From: CAYNRE01 sp964399535
GTDB lineage: Bacteria > Planctomycetota > Planctomycetia > Pirellulales > CAYNRE01
Direction of reading: 5' to 3'
DNA length: 64,000 bases
Assembly (NCBI GenBank): GCA_964399535.1
Contig: CAYNRE010000076.1
Location: forward strand, 124,001-188,000
Positions within the stretch are counted from its first letter, which is position 1, and each line of letters begins with the position of its first letter. Position numbers and translations under genes: made by a program. Shown here one piece after another: positions 8,722 through 16,452 of this stretch. The notes below the pieces were generated by a model. That model saw only the letters and a list, made by a program, of their open reading frames with translations, searched no databases and was not told where the DNA came from.

Positions 8722-9198
8722 ATGCGTACCTCATTGTCCGCCCGCCACCCGGGCCGAAGCGGTTTCACGCTGATGGAACTGCTCTTGGTCATGGCCATTC
8801 TGGTGATTCTGCTCGGGCTCGTGGCCCCGCGATTTCTGAATACGCAGAAGAAAGCCAATATCGGCGCGGCCAAGAGCCAGATCGGGTTGTTCAAGTCACC
8901 TCTGGAAATGTACGCGATGGACATGAACAGCTACCCCACCACCGAACAGGGGTTGCTGTCGCTGCTGGAAAAGCCCGCCGACGTGGAAAACGAGGACCAG
9001 TGGCAGGGCCCGTACCTGGATTCCGAAGTGCCCAAGGACCCCTGGGGGCGCGATTACCAATACGAATACCCGCCTAGCAAGGGAAATCTGGAGCGCGACT
9101 TCCCCAATATCTGGTCGCTGGGTCCCGACGGCGAGGATGGTTCGGAGGACGACATTACCAACTGGACGGATTCGGAAGAAGCATCGGACCGACCATGA
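8722..9198 (+). CDS. gspG: T2SS major pseudopilin GspG
   Basis: 158 residues, close to the family norm (about 140-150). The prepilin site is G14|F15 in SGFTLMELLLVMAILVILLG, with the conserved Glu at +5 of the mature protein (E19), followed by the hydrophobic assembly helix. The C-terminal half has the GspG signatures YPTTEQGL, PKDPWGRDYQY and SLGPDGEDGSEDD, the last matching the calcium-binding loop that stabilises the major pseudopilin. It is cleaved by a prepilin peptidase not encoded here. It has its own strong ribosome site and overlaps gspH by ATGA. Confidence 0.96.
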   Translation: MRTSLSARHPGRSGFTLMELLLVMAILVILLGLVAPRFLNTQKKANIGAAKSQIGLFKSPLEMYAMDMNSYPTTEQGLLSLLEKPADVENEDQWQGPYLDSEVPKDPWGRDYQYEYPPSKGNLERDFPNIWSLGPDGEDGSEDDITNWTDSEEASDRP

Positions 9199-9905
9199 GT
9201 TGCGCCCCGCAGCTATCAGCAGCTCGACCAGGCCGACGGCGCTTTGGGTGCCTCGGCTCGCCGGGCCGCTTCGCGCGGGGCTTCACCCTGATTGAGTTGC
9301 TGCTCGTGCTGGCCGTGCTCGTGGCGGTGGCCGGGCTCAGTTGGCCGGCGCTCCGCGGGCCGCTGGCCAAACACCGCTTGCGGGCCGCCGCCACGGGGCT
9401 CGCCACCGAACTGGGCCGAGCGCGGTTGCGGGCCATTCAATCGGGACGGACGGTCGAGTTTGAGTGTTTGCCCGGCACGGGCGAGTTTCGCATTTCGCAG
9501 GCGGCCGCCTCGCAGTCGCTGGGGGATTCGCCAAAGCCCAACACCGCCGGCGACGATGGCTTGCCGCGGCTTGAAGTGCAAACCCTGTCCGAGGGAATCA
9601 CATTCGCCCCCCTCGATTTCGTGCCGCCTGAACAGGAGCCAACCTCCGGCGTTCCGGGAAGAGCAACGCCGCGGCCCAATACGCTGCGATCACCCGGGCG
9701 CGAAGCTTTGCCCGCAGCCGGCGAGCCGGCGGCCGGGGGCGACCAGGAGTGGTCGGCGCCCCTTGCGTTGCTACCGGATGGTACCACGAGCGACGCCCAG
9801 TTTTGGCTGCTCGACGCCCGGGGTTGGCGCTGCCCGGTTGAACTGCGCGGTTTAACCGGCGCCGCTCGCGTGGGCGAAGTGGTTCGCCCCGAAGTGATGC
9901 CATGA
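9195..9905 (+). CDS. gspH: T2SS minor pseudopilin, GspH-like
   Basis: 236 residues; its ATG overlaps the gspG stop. The prepilin site is G29|F30 (RGFTLIELLLVLAVLVAVAG) with Glu +5 (E34) after an unusually long basic leader. The region LRAAATGLATELGRARLRAI and the following short strands fit the GspH/FimT globular domain. About residues 140-185 are Pro/Gly/Ala-rich and look disordered. It should sit at or near the tip of the pseudopilus. The GspH label rests on position and the FimT-like start; the rest is divergent. Confidence 0.8.
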   Translation: MSCAPQLSAARPGRRRFGCLGSPGRFARGFTLIELLLVLAVLVAVAGLSWPALRGPLAKHRLRAAATGLATELGRARLRAIQSGRTVEFECLPGTGEFRISQAAASQSLGDSPKPNTAGDDGLPRLEVQTLSEGITFAPLDFVPPEQEPTSGVPGRATPRPNTLRSPGREALPAAGEPAAGGDQEWSAPLALLPDGTTSDAQFWLLDARGWRCPVELRGLTGAARVGEVVRPEVMP

Positions 9906-10462
9906 ACGGTGCCAGGCGCTGGCCGGGCTGTCCCACCCGCGGTGTGAATGGCCCGCCCGACCGATCGCGGCGACTTTCCAGCCGGCCCTGGCGCGGGCCT
10001 TCGACGCGCCGCGGTTTTTCGCTGCTGGAAACCCTTTTGGCTACCGCCATTTTGTTGGGCGCCGTGGCGGTGCTCGGCGAGTTGGTGCGCCAGGGACTGC
10101 GCAGCGCGAGCGCGGCCCGCGACCTGACCCGGGCTCAGACCCTGGCGGAAAGTTTGCTGAACGAGATCGCGATCGGCGCCGACGAAGGCCGCCCGTCGGA
10201 AAAGGGAGTGTTTCTCCACGAACCCCACTGGGAATACACGCTGACCCGTTCGGCAGCGTCGCAGCCGGGGCTGGTCGAATTGCGGCTCCAGGTGCGGCTG
10301 GATCGGCCGCACACGGTCCGCCCGGTCCGCTTCGAATTGGTCCGCTGGGTCCGGGGCGAGGTGGATCCCCGGCTGACACCGGGCACCGAGCAACCGCTTG
10401 GCCAGCCGGCTGGCCCCCGCGGCGGGGGCGGCTCGCCTGCCGGCCCCGGAGCAGCACCATGA
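9902..10462 (+). CDS. gspI: T2SS minor pseudopilin, GspI-like
   Basis: 186 residues; starts in an ATGA overlap with gspH. The long 38-residue Arg/Pro-rich leader ends at G38|F39 in RRGFSLLETLLATAILLGAV, with Glu +5 at E43. The stretch ALTLAESLLNEI-like (QTLAESLLNEIAIG) matches the GspI region after the helix, and a beta-rich domain follows (HEPHWEYTLTRSA). GspI nucleates the pseudopilus tip together with GspJ and GspK, whose genes follow directly. The last 35 residues are Gly/Pro-rich. Confidence 0.82.
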   Translation: MNGARRWPGCPTRGVNGPPDRSRRLSSRPWRGPSTRRGFSLLETLLATAILLGAVAVLGELVRQGLRSASAARDLTRAQTLAESLLNEIAIGADEGRPSEKGVFLHEPHWEYTLTRSAASQPGLVELRLQVRLDRPHTVRPVRFELVRWVRGEVDPRLTPGTEQPLGQPAGPRGGGGSPAGPGAAP

Positions 10463-11859
10463 ATGCCCGGCCCCAAAGGGACCATGCGCCGCGCGCCTCA
10501 GGCCAACCCCGGGGGGCGCGCCCGACGAAGGCCGGCGCGTTTACGCTACTCGAAGTGCTGTTGGCCATGGGGCTGACGGCAGTGCTGTTGTTGGCCATCT
10601 CGTCGGCGATCAGCCTGCACCTGCGGGCGTTTCATACCGGGCGAACCGACGTCGAGCAGGCGCAACTGGCCCGCGCCTTGCTGAATCGCCTTGGCGAGGA
10701 CCTGCGAAGCCTGGCCCCCCCCTCGGCATGGACGATCGACCAGGTGCTTGAGCCAGCGCCGCCGTCAACGCTTGTGCCACCGGCAGCAGGGGGTGCCAGC
10801 GCGCCCCAGGGCGCAGCGCCGGGCAGCCCGGCCGCAACGGCACCCCTTAGCCCGGCGCCGAGCGGGCCAACCGCGCCGTCGCAGCCCCCTTCGGCGACAA
10901 CTCCAAGCGCGGGCGGAACCGGGGCGCCGACTTCGCAATTGGCACCGCCGCCACCGGTCGAATCGCTGCCTACCGAACCGCCGGGAGGGCGCCCGCTGTT
11001 GCGGGGGTCGGCACGCCGACTGACTCTATTGGTCCGGCGGCCTCCGAGACCGCAGCCGCTCGACCCGGCACTGGCAACCGATCCCCAGGCTCGCGCGCTT
11101 TGGGCGGGGCTGCTCAAGGTCGATTTCGAGCTCTTTGGGGCCGAGGACGAGCCAGCCCTCCTCAACGATTCCGCGGGTGCGTTTCAGCCCGCGGGCCTGG
11201 TGCGCTCGGTTCGGGTCTGGGCACCGGGCGAGGAGCAGGAACCCCCTGGGGAACTAGGCCAACCGTCGTTCTTGGGAACGGAAACCGAACCCCGGGCGAT
11301 GGGAGCCACCCCCGGCGAGGAAACCTCGCCCCGCTGGGATCGGCTCGGCGAAACCTCTGGGGATGAGCCGAGCCAGACGCCTCCGGCGGATTTGAATCTG
11401 CTGCAGATTCCCGAGGTGGTCGATTGGCAGCTGCGTTATTTCGACGGCCAGACCTGGACCACCGGTTGGGTCGGCCGACCCGAAAACCCGCTGCCGGTGG
11501 CGATCGAGGTTTCGCTGGCCTTGGCTCCGGCGGACCAGGCGGTTGAGCTGCGTCGCGAGGGCCCCTGGTTCCAGGAGCCCGATGAGTTCGCAGAGGCGGC
11601 GCCGCCGGGCGGGCCCGGTCCCAGAGGGCCGGCCCCTGACGGTTACCCACCCCCGACTGAAGCGGCGAGCGCCGCGGCAGGATCGATCCCGGTTCGCCGC
11701 GACCTGGTTTTTTACCGCCAGGTGTTCGTATTGCCGCTGGGCCGCCCGGTTGCCGCGGAACCGGCCGGCGGTTTCGACACCCAATTCGAACCGGCGCCAA
11801 CGCCGGCCAGCGCGCTACCCGGCACTCCCCTGCCAACCTCTCCGGGAGCTCGACCATGA
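10459..11859 (+). CDS. gspJ: T2SS minor pseudopilin, GspJ-like, enlarged
   Basis: 466 residues, more than twice a usual GspJ (about 200). The N-terminus carries GAFTLLEVLLAMGLTAVLLL with Glu +5 (E32), but residue -1 of the cleavage site is Ala27 rather than Gly. The helix is followed by LARALLNRLGEDLRSL, typical of GspJ. A Pro/Ala/Ser-rich block (about residues 95-180) interrupts the globular domain, and the C-terminal half holds PEVVDWQLRYFDGQTW and PLPVAIEVSL, which match GspJ beta-strands. The C-terminal tail is again Pro-rich. Overlaps gspI and gspK by ATGA. Confidence 0.8.
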   Translation: MNARPQRDHAPRASGQPRGARPTKAGAFTLLEVLLAMGLTAVLLLAISSAISLHLRAFHTGRTDVEQAQLARALLNRLGEDLRSLAPPSAWTIDQVLEPAPPSTLVPPAAGGASAPQGAAPGSPAATAPLSPAPSGPTAPSQPPSATTPSAGGTGAPTSQLAPPPPVESLPTEPPGGRPLLRGSARRLTLLVRRPPRPQPLDPALATDPQARALWAGLLKVDFELFGAEDEPALLNDSAGAFQPAGLVRSVRVWAPGEEQEPPGELGQPSFLGTETEPRAMGATPGEETSPRWDRLGETSGDEPSQTPPADLNLLQIPEVVDWQLRYFDGQTWTTGWVGRPENPLPVAIEVSLALAPADQAVELRREGPWFQEPDEFAEAAPPGGPGPRGPAPDGYPPPTEAASAAAGSIPVRRDLVFYRQVFVLPLGRPVAAEPAGGFDTQFEPAPTPASALPGTPLPTSPGARP

Positions 11860-13490
11860 CCCGCCGTCGACGGCATTCTCACGACCCGCCGGCTTGGCGC
11901 GTACCGGCGCGGGCCAAACCGGCGATGATTTCGGTGGTGGTCTTAATCGTGATCGCGCTGCTGAGCCTGGCCGGCTTCGCGTTTGTGGAGGTGATGCTCG
12001 GCGAGCACCTGGCCGCCCGAGCGATGACCGACCGCGCCGCAGCACGAGCCACCGTGGATTCGGCCGTGGAACTGCTGGCCGTGGCGATCGAACAACCGCC
12101 ACAGGAGCGCGCCGACGATTTCGGCAGCCTGCTTGACAATGCGGAGCATTTGCAGGCCCAGCCGTTGCCAGGCGCGGACGACGACCCAAGGGCATGCCGG
12201 TTCACGGTGCTGACCCCGCTCGCCGAAGAGCCAGGCGCCGGGCCGGTGCGCTTTGGGCTGGAAGACGAATCGACCCGGTTGAATCTATTGGCGGTGCTGC
12301 GCTGGGACCAGTCGCAACCCGGTACGGGCCGCACCAGTCTGATGGCGCTTCCCGGCATGACCTTGGAGGTAGCCGACGCGATTCTCGATTGGATGGACGC
12401 CGACGATACCCCGCGCGAGTTCGGCGCCGAGAGCGAGTATTACAGCAGCCTGGAGCCAGCCTACCTGCCGGCCCAGAGCCCGCCGGCGGCGCTCGAAGAG
12501 TTGTTGCTGGTGCGCGGCGTTAGTCGGCGGATGCTGTTGGGGCTCGACCGCAATCGCAACCTGCGGATCGACCCGGATGAAGTTCCCGAAGAGGACAGCT
12601 ACTCGACCGACTCGGGCAGCCAGTCGTTGCCACCCGGCGGCTGGTCGACCTGGTTGACACTGGCCAGCGCCGAGCGCGTTGCCGGACCGGCGGGCGAACC
12701 GCCGATCGATTTGAATCAGCCGGACCTGGCCTTGCTCCACGAACAATTGACGGCCACGTACGATCGCAATTTCGCCAGTTTCGCGGTTGCCTATCGCCAA
12801 TTTGGACCCGCCCCGCCGGTAACCACGGGGGGCCCTGCCGGCCCCTCGTCAGCCCCTTGGAACGGAGCGAGCGCCGAACTGCCTGCTCCCAACTTCCAGC
12901 GGCCCGCCGCTTTTTCGCTGCGCACTGTCTACGACTTGTACGATGTCTCGGTCTTGGTGCCCTCTTCGGGGGCCGGCACCGCGCCGCAGGTGCTGCGCTC
13001 GCCCTGGGGTGCCGATCGCGATTACTTCCGCGCGCCCGAGCGGCTAGAACAGCTTGCCCGGTTGGGATGCGGCCCTGGCGCCGTGATCGTGGGGCGGGTG
13101 AATCTCTGGTTGGCGCCGGCCGAGGTGCTGGGGGCGATCCCGGGCTGGAGCCCGTCGCTGGTCGACGAGATTCTGGCGAAACGACCGGCGCAATTCGATC
13201 CGCTGGCTGCCGAAGCGCCGCCACTCAGCTGGCTCGTGGAGAACGACCTGCTGGATGCGGCCCAGTTGCGGCAGGCGGCCGCGTTTCTCACGCGCGGGGG
13301 GCAAGTCTTTCGCGCACAAGTGATTAGCAAAACTCCGGGGGGCTCGCCGCTGCGCGCGGCGATTGTGCTCGATGCTACCCGCCGGCCGGTCCGGCTGTTA
13401 GACTATGAAGCGTTGACTGCGGTGGGCCCCGGCTGGACCGACCAGGTCTTGTGGGGTGCTTCGGCGCAGCCGGTTTCGTCTACCCGATAG
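11856..13490 (+). CDS. gspK: T2SS tip pseudopilin GspK
   Basis: 544 residues, longer than typical GspK (about 330-400). The N-terminal helix is AMISVVVLIVIALLSLAGFA; as usual for GspK the Glu +5 is absent. Family features: EDESTRLNLLAVL, LDWMDADDTPREFGAESEYY and the following helix-hairpin-helix-like segment (LEELLLVRGVSRRML), and near the C-terminus a second such segment (AEVLGAIPGWSPSLVDEIL). GspK caps the pseudopilus with GspI and GspJ and is thought to limit its length. Its start overlaps gspJ; gspL follows after 131 bases. Confidence 0.85.
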   Translation: MTRRRRHSHDPPAWRVPARAKPAMISVVVLIVIALLSLAGFAFVEVMLGEHLAARAMTDRAAARATVDSAVELLAVAIEQPPQERADDFGSLLDNAEHLQAQPLPGADDDPRACRFTVLTPLAEEPGAGPVRFGLEDESTRLNLLAVLRWDQSQPGTGRTSLMALPGMTLEVADAILDWMDADDTPREFGAESEYYSSLEPAYLPAQSPPAALEELLLVRGVSRRMLLGLDRNRNLRIDPDEVPEEDSYSTDSGSQSLPPGGWSTWLTLASAERVAGPAGEPPIDLNQPDLALLHEQLTATYDRNFASFAVAYRQFGPAPPVTTGGPAGPSSAPWNGASAELPAPNFQRPAAFSLRTVYDLYDVSVLVPSSGAGTAPQVLRSPWGADRDYFRAPERLEQLARLGCGPGAVIVGRVNLWLAPAEVLGAIPGWSPSLVDEILAKRPAQFDPLAAEAPPLSWLVENDLLDAAQLRQAAAFLTRGGQVFRAQVISKTPGGSPLRAAIVLDATRRPVRLLDYEALTAVGPGWTDQVLWGASAQPVSSTR

Positions 13491-13621
13491 GTACGCAATC
13501 CGCAGTCGGATTGCCGTTGGTTTCGCGCCTGCTCGCCAGACCCTGCCCCACCCGCCGTCCTCGACGCGGTCGCCTCCGCCGCGGATGGCCCCCGACCCCT
13601 TTGCCCCGCGTCGTGCCGGTC

Positions 13622-15202
13622 ATGCCTCGACTCTTGGCCATCGAATGGGATCCGCGGGAATTCCGCTTGGCGCTGGCCAACCAGCAGCGCGGCAAGCTGA
13701 CCATCGAGGCCCTCGAGCGGGTCGAGATTCCCGCCGCCGACGGCGAACCCGATCCGGCTGAGTTGGGGGCCCGACTGGGCGAAGCGGTCCGCCGAATCGG
13801 GGCGGGCCGGGCGCGGGTGCTGATTGGCCTGGGCCGGCCGCAGATTGAGCTTCGCCAGTTGACGCTCGACGAAGTGGCCGACGACGACCTACCCGGCGCC
13901 GTGCGCGCCGCGTGGCAAAGCGAAACCAATGCCGGGGCCGATGCGATCGTCGACTTCGTCCCGCGCCAGCCGACCGACGATGGTCGTCGCCAGGTGGGGG
14001 CCGCTTGCCTGAGCGCGGGCATGCTGGCCACGCTCAACGAAATCTGCCGGGCGGCCGGGGTCAAGCCCGCTCGAGTGCTGGCCTCGCCTTATGCGGGCAC
14101 CAGTTGGTACCTGGCCTGGGGCCGGCCCGCCGGGCGAACCTGTCTGCTGGTCGATCGCGCCGGCGAGGAAGCCGATTTGTGGGTCGTGGCCCGACGCGAT
14201 CTGATCTTTACCCGCACGGCGCGGCTGCCCGCGCCGGCCGAAGGGGAAGACGGCGGCTCGCCCCTGGTGGGTGAAATTAAACGCACGCTGGTGGCCGTGG
14301 CCAACCAGCCGGGCGGGCAACCGGTGGAAATCGAAGCCATCGTCGTCTGTGGCTCGGCCGGGCACGACCGCGAACTGCTCCAACGCATCGCCGCCGAACT
14401 GAAGCACCCGGTCGAAATCTTCGACCCCCTGACGGGCCCCGAGCTGGCTCCCAGCGCCAAAGACGCGTTGCCCGAGTCGCGCGGGCACTGGACGTCGACC
14501 TTGGGTCTCTTGCTGGCCGAGTCGGACGAGCACAGCGGGCAGATCGACTTTCTCCACCCGCGGCGCCCGCCCCGGCGGCTCGACCGCCGACAGGCATCGC
14601 TGGTGGGCATGGTCGGCGGCCTGGTGCTTTTGGCCGCGGGCCTGTTGGCCTACGCCTGGACAACGCTGGGCCGGCTCGACGATCAATTGGCCCGGCTCAA
14701 GGCCCAATCAACCGAACTCGATTCGGCCGTGAAGCGCGCCAACGAGAAGCAGGAGGCCGTGGCCACGATCTCGCAATGGGCCGATGGCGAGGTGAATTGG
14801 CTCGATGAGCTGCGCGACTTGTCGGCCCGGTTCCCCAAGCGCCGCGACGGCGTGCTGCAGCGCATTACGCTGGGCCGCAACCCCTCGGGCGGTGGCATGA
14901 TCGAGCTGGCGGGGCTGGTTCGCGACCCGACCATCGTGGGGCGAATGGAAAACACGCTCCGCGACGCGCACCACGAGGTGCGCAGCAAGCGCGTGCAGGA
15001 AAGCAGGCAGGGGCACTCCTACACCTGGCAATTCGAGTCCTCGGTGTCGATCACCCCGCGCACTCGTGAAGAGTACCTGGCCAGCTTGCCCGCGGAAGTG
15101 CTTGCGCCGGTGGCCCGACAGGGCGAGTCGGAACCCTTGCGGCCCGTCGCAACACCCCCGGCGGAGCCCCCCCTGCCCCAGCCGCCGGGAGCGCGCCCCT
15201 GA
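13622..15202 (+). CDS. gspL: T2SS assembly protein GspL / PilM-PilN fusion type
   Basis: 526 residues from ATG 13622 (MPRLLAIEWDPREFRLALAN); the open frame extends to 13451 inside gspK, but that part is not protein-like. The N-terminal 310 residues resemble the actin-like PilM/GspL cytoplasmic fold. A single transmembrane helix follows (LVGMVGGLVLLAAGLLAYAW, about residues 328-348), then a coiled coil and a ferredoxin-like PilN/GspL periplasmic domain. The C-terminus is Pro-rich. GspL anchors GspE to the membrane and pairs with GspM. The label rests on architecture and place in the operon, since sequence conservation is low in this family. Confidence 0.82.
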   Translation: MPRLLAIEWDPREFRLALANQQRGKLTIEALERVEIPAADGEPDPAELGARLGEAVRRIGAGRARVLIGLGRPQIELRQLTLDEVADDDLPGAVRAAWQSETNAGADAIVDFVPRQPTDDGRRQVGAACLSAGMLATLNEICRAAGVKPARVLASPYAGTSWYLAWGRPAGRTCLLVDRAGEEADLWVVARRDLIFTRTARLPAPAEGEDGGSPLVGEIKRTLVAVANQPGGQPVEIEAIVVCGSAGHDRELLQRIAAELKHPVEIFDPLTGPELAPSAKDALPESRGHWTSTLGLLLAESDEHSGQIDFLHPRRPPRRLDRRQASLVGMVGGLVLLAAGLLAYAWTTLGRLDDQLARLKAQSTELDSAVKRANEKQEAVATISQWADGEVNWLDELRDLSARFPKRRDGVLQRITLGRNPSGGGMIELAGLVRDPTIVGRMENTLRDAHHEVRSKRVQESRQGHSYTWQFESSVSITPRTREEYLASLPAEVLAPVARQGESEPLRPVATPPAEPPLPQPPGARP

Positions 15203-15260
15203 AGCGCCCACGGCCCCAAGCTGGCCCACGAACTCCAAGTTCCTCCGAACCGATAACGCC

Positions 15261-16148
15261 ATGCAACCTCGCGAACGAATCCTGGCCGGGCTGGTTGGCC
15301 TGTTGCTGCTGGGCATGGCCGGCCGCTGGCTCACCCAGACGATGCTCTCGGGGCCGCAGGCCGAACGCCAGGCGAAGATCGATGCCCTGCAGCGCGAAAT
15401 CGACAAGAAACAGCAAATCGTCCGCCGCGCGCGCCAGGCCAATCAGAAGCTGACCGTCTGGAACCGCCAATCGCTGCCCAACAATACCGAGGTGGCCCGC
15501 TCGCTCTATCAGAACTGGCTCCTGGAAATCGTCAAAAGGGCCGGCTTTCAATCGCCCAATGTTGACTCGGGCGAGGCCATCACCAAGCGTGGCATTTACC
15601 GCCGTGTCCCGTTTTCGGTCCGCGGCCGGGCCACGCTCGGCGAACTCACCCGGTTCTTGTACGATTTCTACCGGGCCGACCACTTGCACCAGATTCAGCG
15701 GCTGAACATTACTCCGGTGCCCAACTCCGAGTACCTCGACTTGGGGATTTCGATCGATGCCCTGATCCTGCCCGGCGCCGATCGCAAAGATCAGCTTAGC
15801 GCTGAGCGGTCGAACCGCTTGGCCTCGGAAGGGCTGGCCGATTACCAGCTCATCGCGCAGCGGAACCTGTTTGGCGATGGTGGCGCAAGTGCCTTCGACG
15901 ACGCCGACTTCACCTTTCTGACCGCGATTCTCGATGTCGACGGTCAGCCCGAAGCCTGGTTCACGGTCCGCACCACCGGCGCCGTACTGAAACTGCACGT
16001 AGGGCAGCTTTTCGAAGTGGGCGACTTTCTCGGCACGGTCGCCAGCATCGAGGATCTGGATCTGATCGTCGAGTCGGACCAGGAGCGGTGGCTGCTCTCG
16101 CTGGGCGAGAATCTGAGCCAGGCCACGGCCCTGCCCCCTGAGTTCTAG
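15261..16148 (+). CDS. gspM: GspM/PilO-like protein with a GspC-type C-terminal domain
   Basis: 295 residues from ATG 15261. It begins with a short cytoplasmic tail and one membrane helix (ILAGLVGLLLLGMAGRWL, about residues 7-25), then a coiled coil (about 30-65) and a PilO/GspM-like periplasmic domain to about residue 170. The last 110 residues start with YQLIAQRNLFG and go on with a small beta domain (VRTTGAVLKLHVGQLFEVGDF...). The R-N-[LI]-F motif followed by this strand pattern is the hallmark of the GspC HR/PilP domain that contacts secretin N0. No separate gspC is present, so this gene probably supplies both functions (inference). Confidence 0.75.
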   Translation: MQPRERILAGLVGLLLLGMAGRWLTQTMLSGPQAERQAKIDALQREIDKKQQIVRRARQANQKLTVWNRQSLPNNTEVARSLYQNWLLEIVKRAGFQSPNVDSGEAITKRGIYRRVPFSVRGRATLGELTRFLYDFYRADHLHQIQRLNITPVPNSEYLDLGISIDALILPGADRKDQLSAERSNRLASEGLADYQLIAQRNLFGDGGASAFDDADFTFLTAILDVDGQPEAWFTVRTTGAVLKLHVGQLFEVGDFLGTVASIEDLDLIVESDQERWLLSLGENLSQATALPPEF

Positions 16149-16452
16149 CGCGGCCCTGGCGAGCGGGGCGGTTTGGCCGATCTGTTGGGCGGCGGCATTC
16201 GGTGCGGCCCCTCTCAATGCCGCGGAGCTGGCCTCGCTCCAGACGTCGCCGGATGCGCCTCTGGGGGAACCCAAACACCCCAGATTACGCACACACGGCG
16301 ACCGGTAAAGTATTCTCAGTCCCCAATTGGAGATCCGGGCAGACTTTGCCGATCAATGCTGTCGGGCAATTCCCTCGACCCGCCCCGGGGTTGAGAGTGC
16401 GCCCCGATGGTCTCGCTCGCAGGGGGGCTCCTGCTGCCGAGTCCAGCTCGTC
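16149..16452 (+). other. Intergenic region gspM-gspD
   Basis: 304 bases. The gspD frame is open from a TTG at 16327, but the translation before 16453 is not protein-like. There is a short AT-richer stretch (GTAAAGTATTCTC, 16306-16318) but no convincing promoter pair, and I found no terminator hairpin. Confidence 0.4.
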
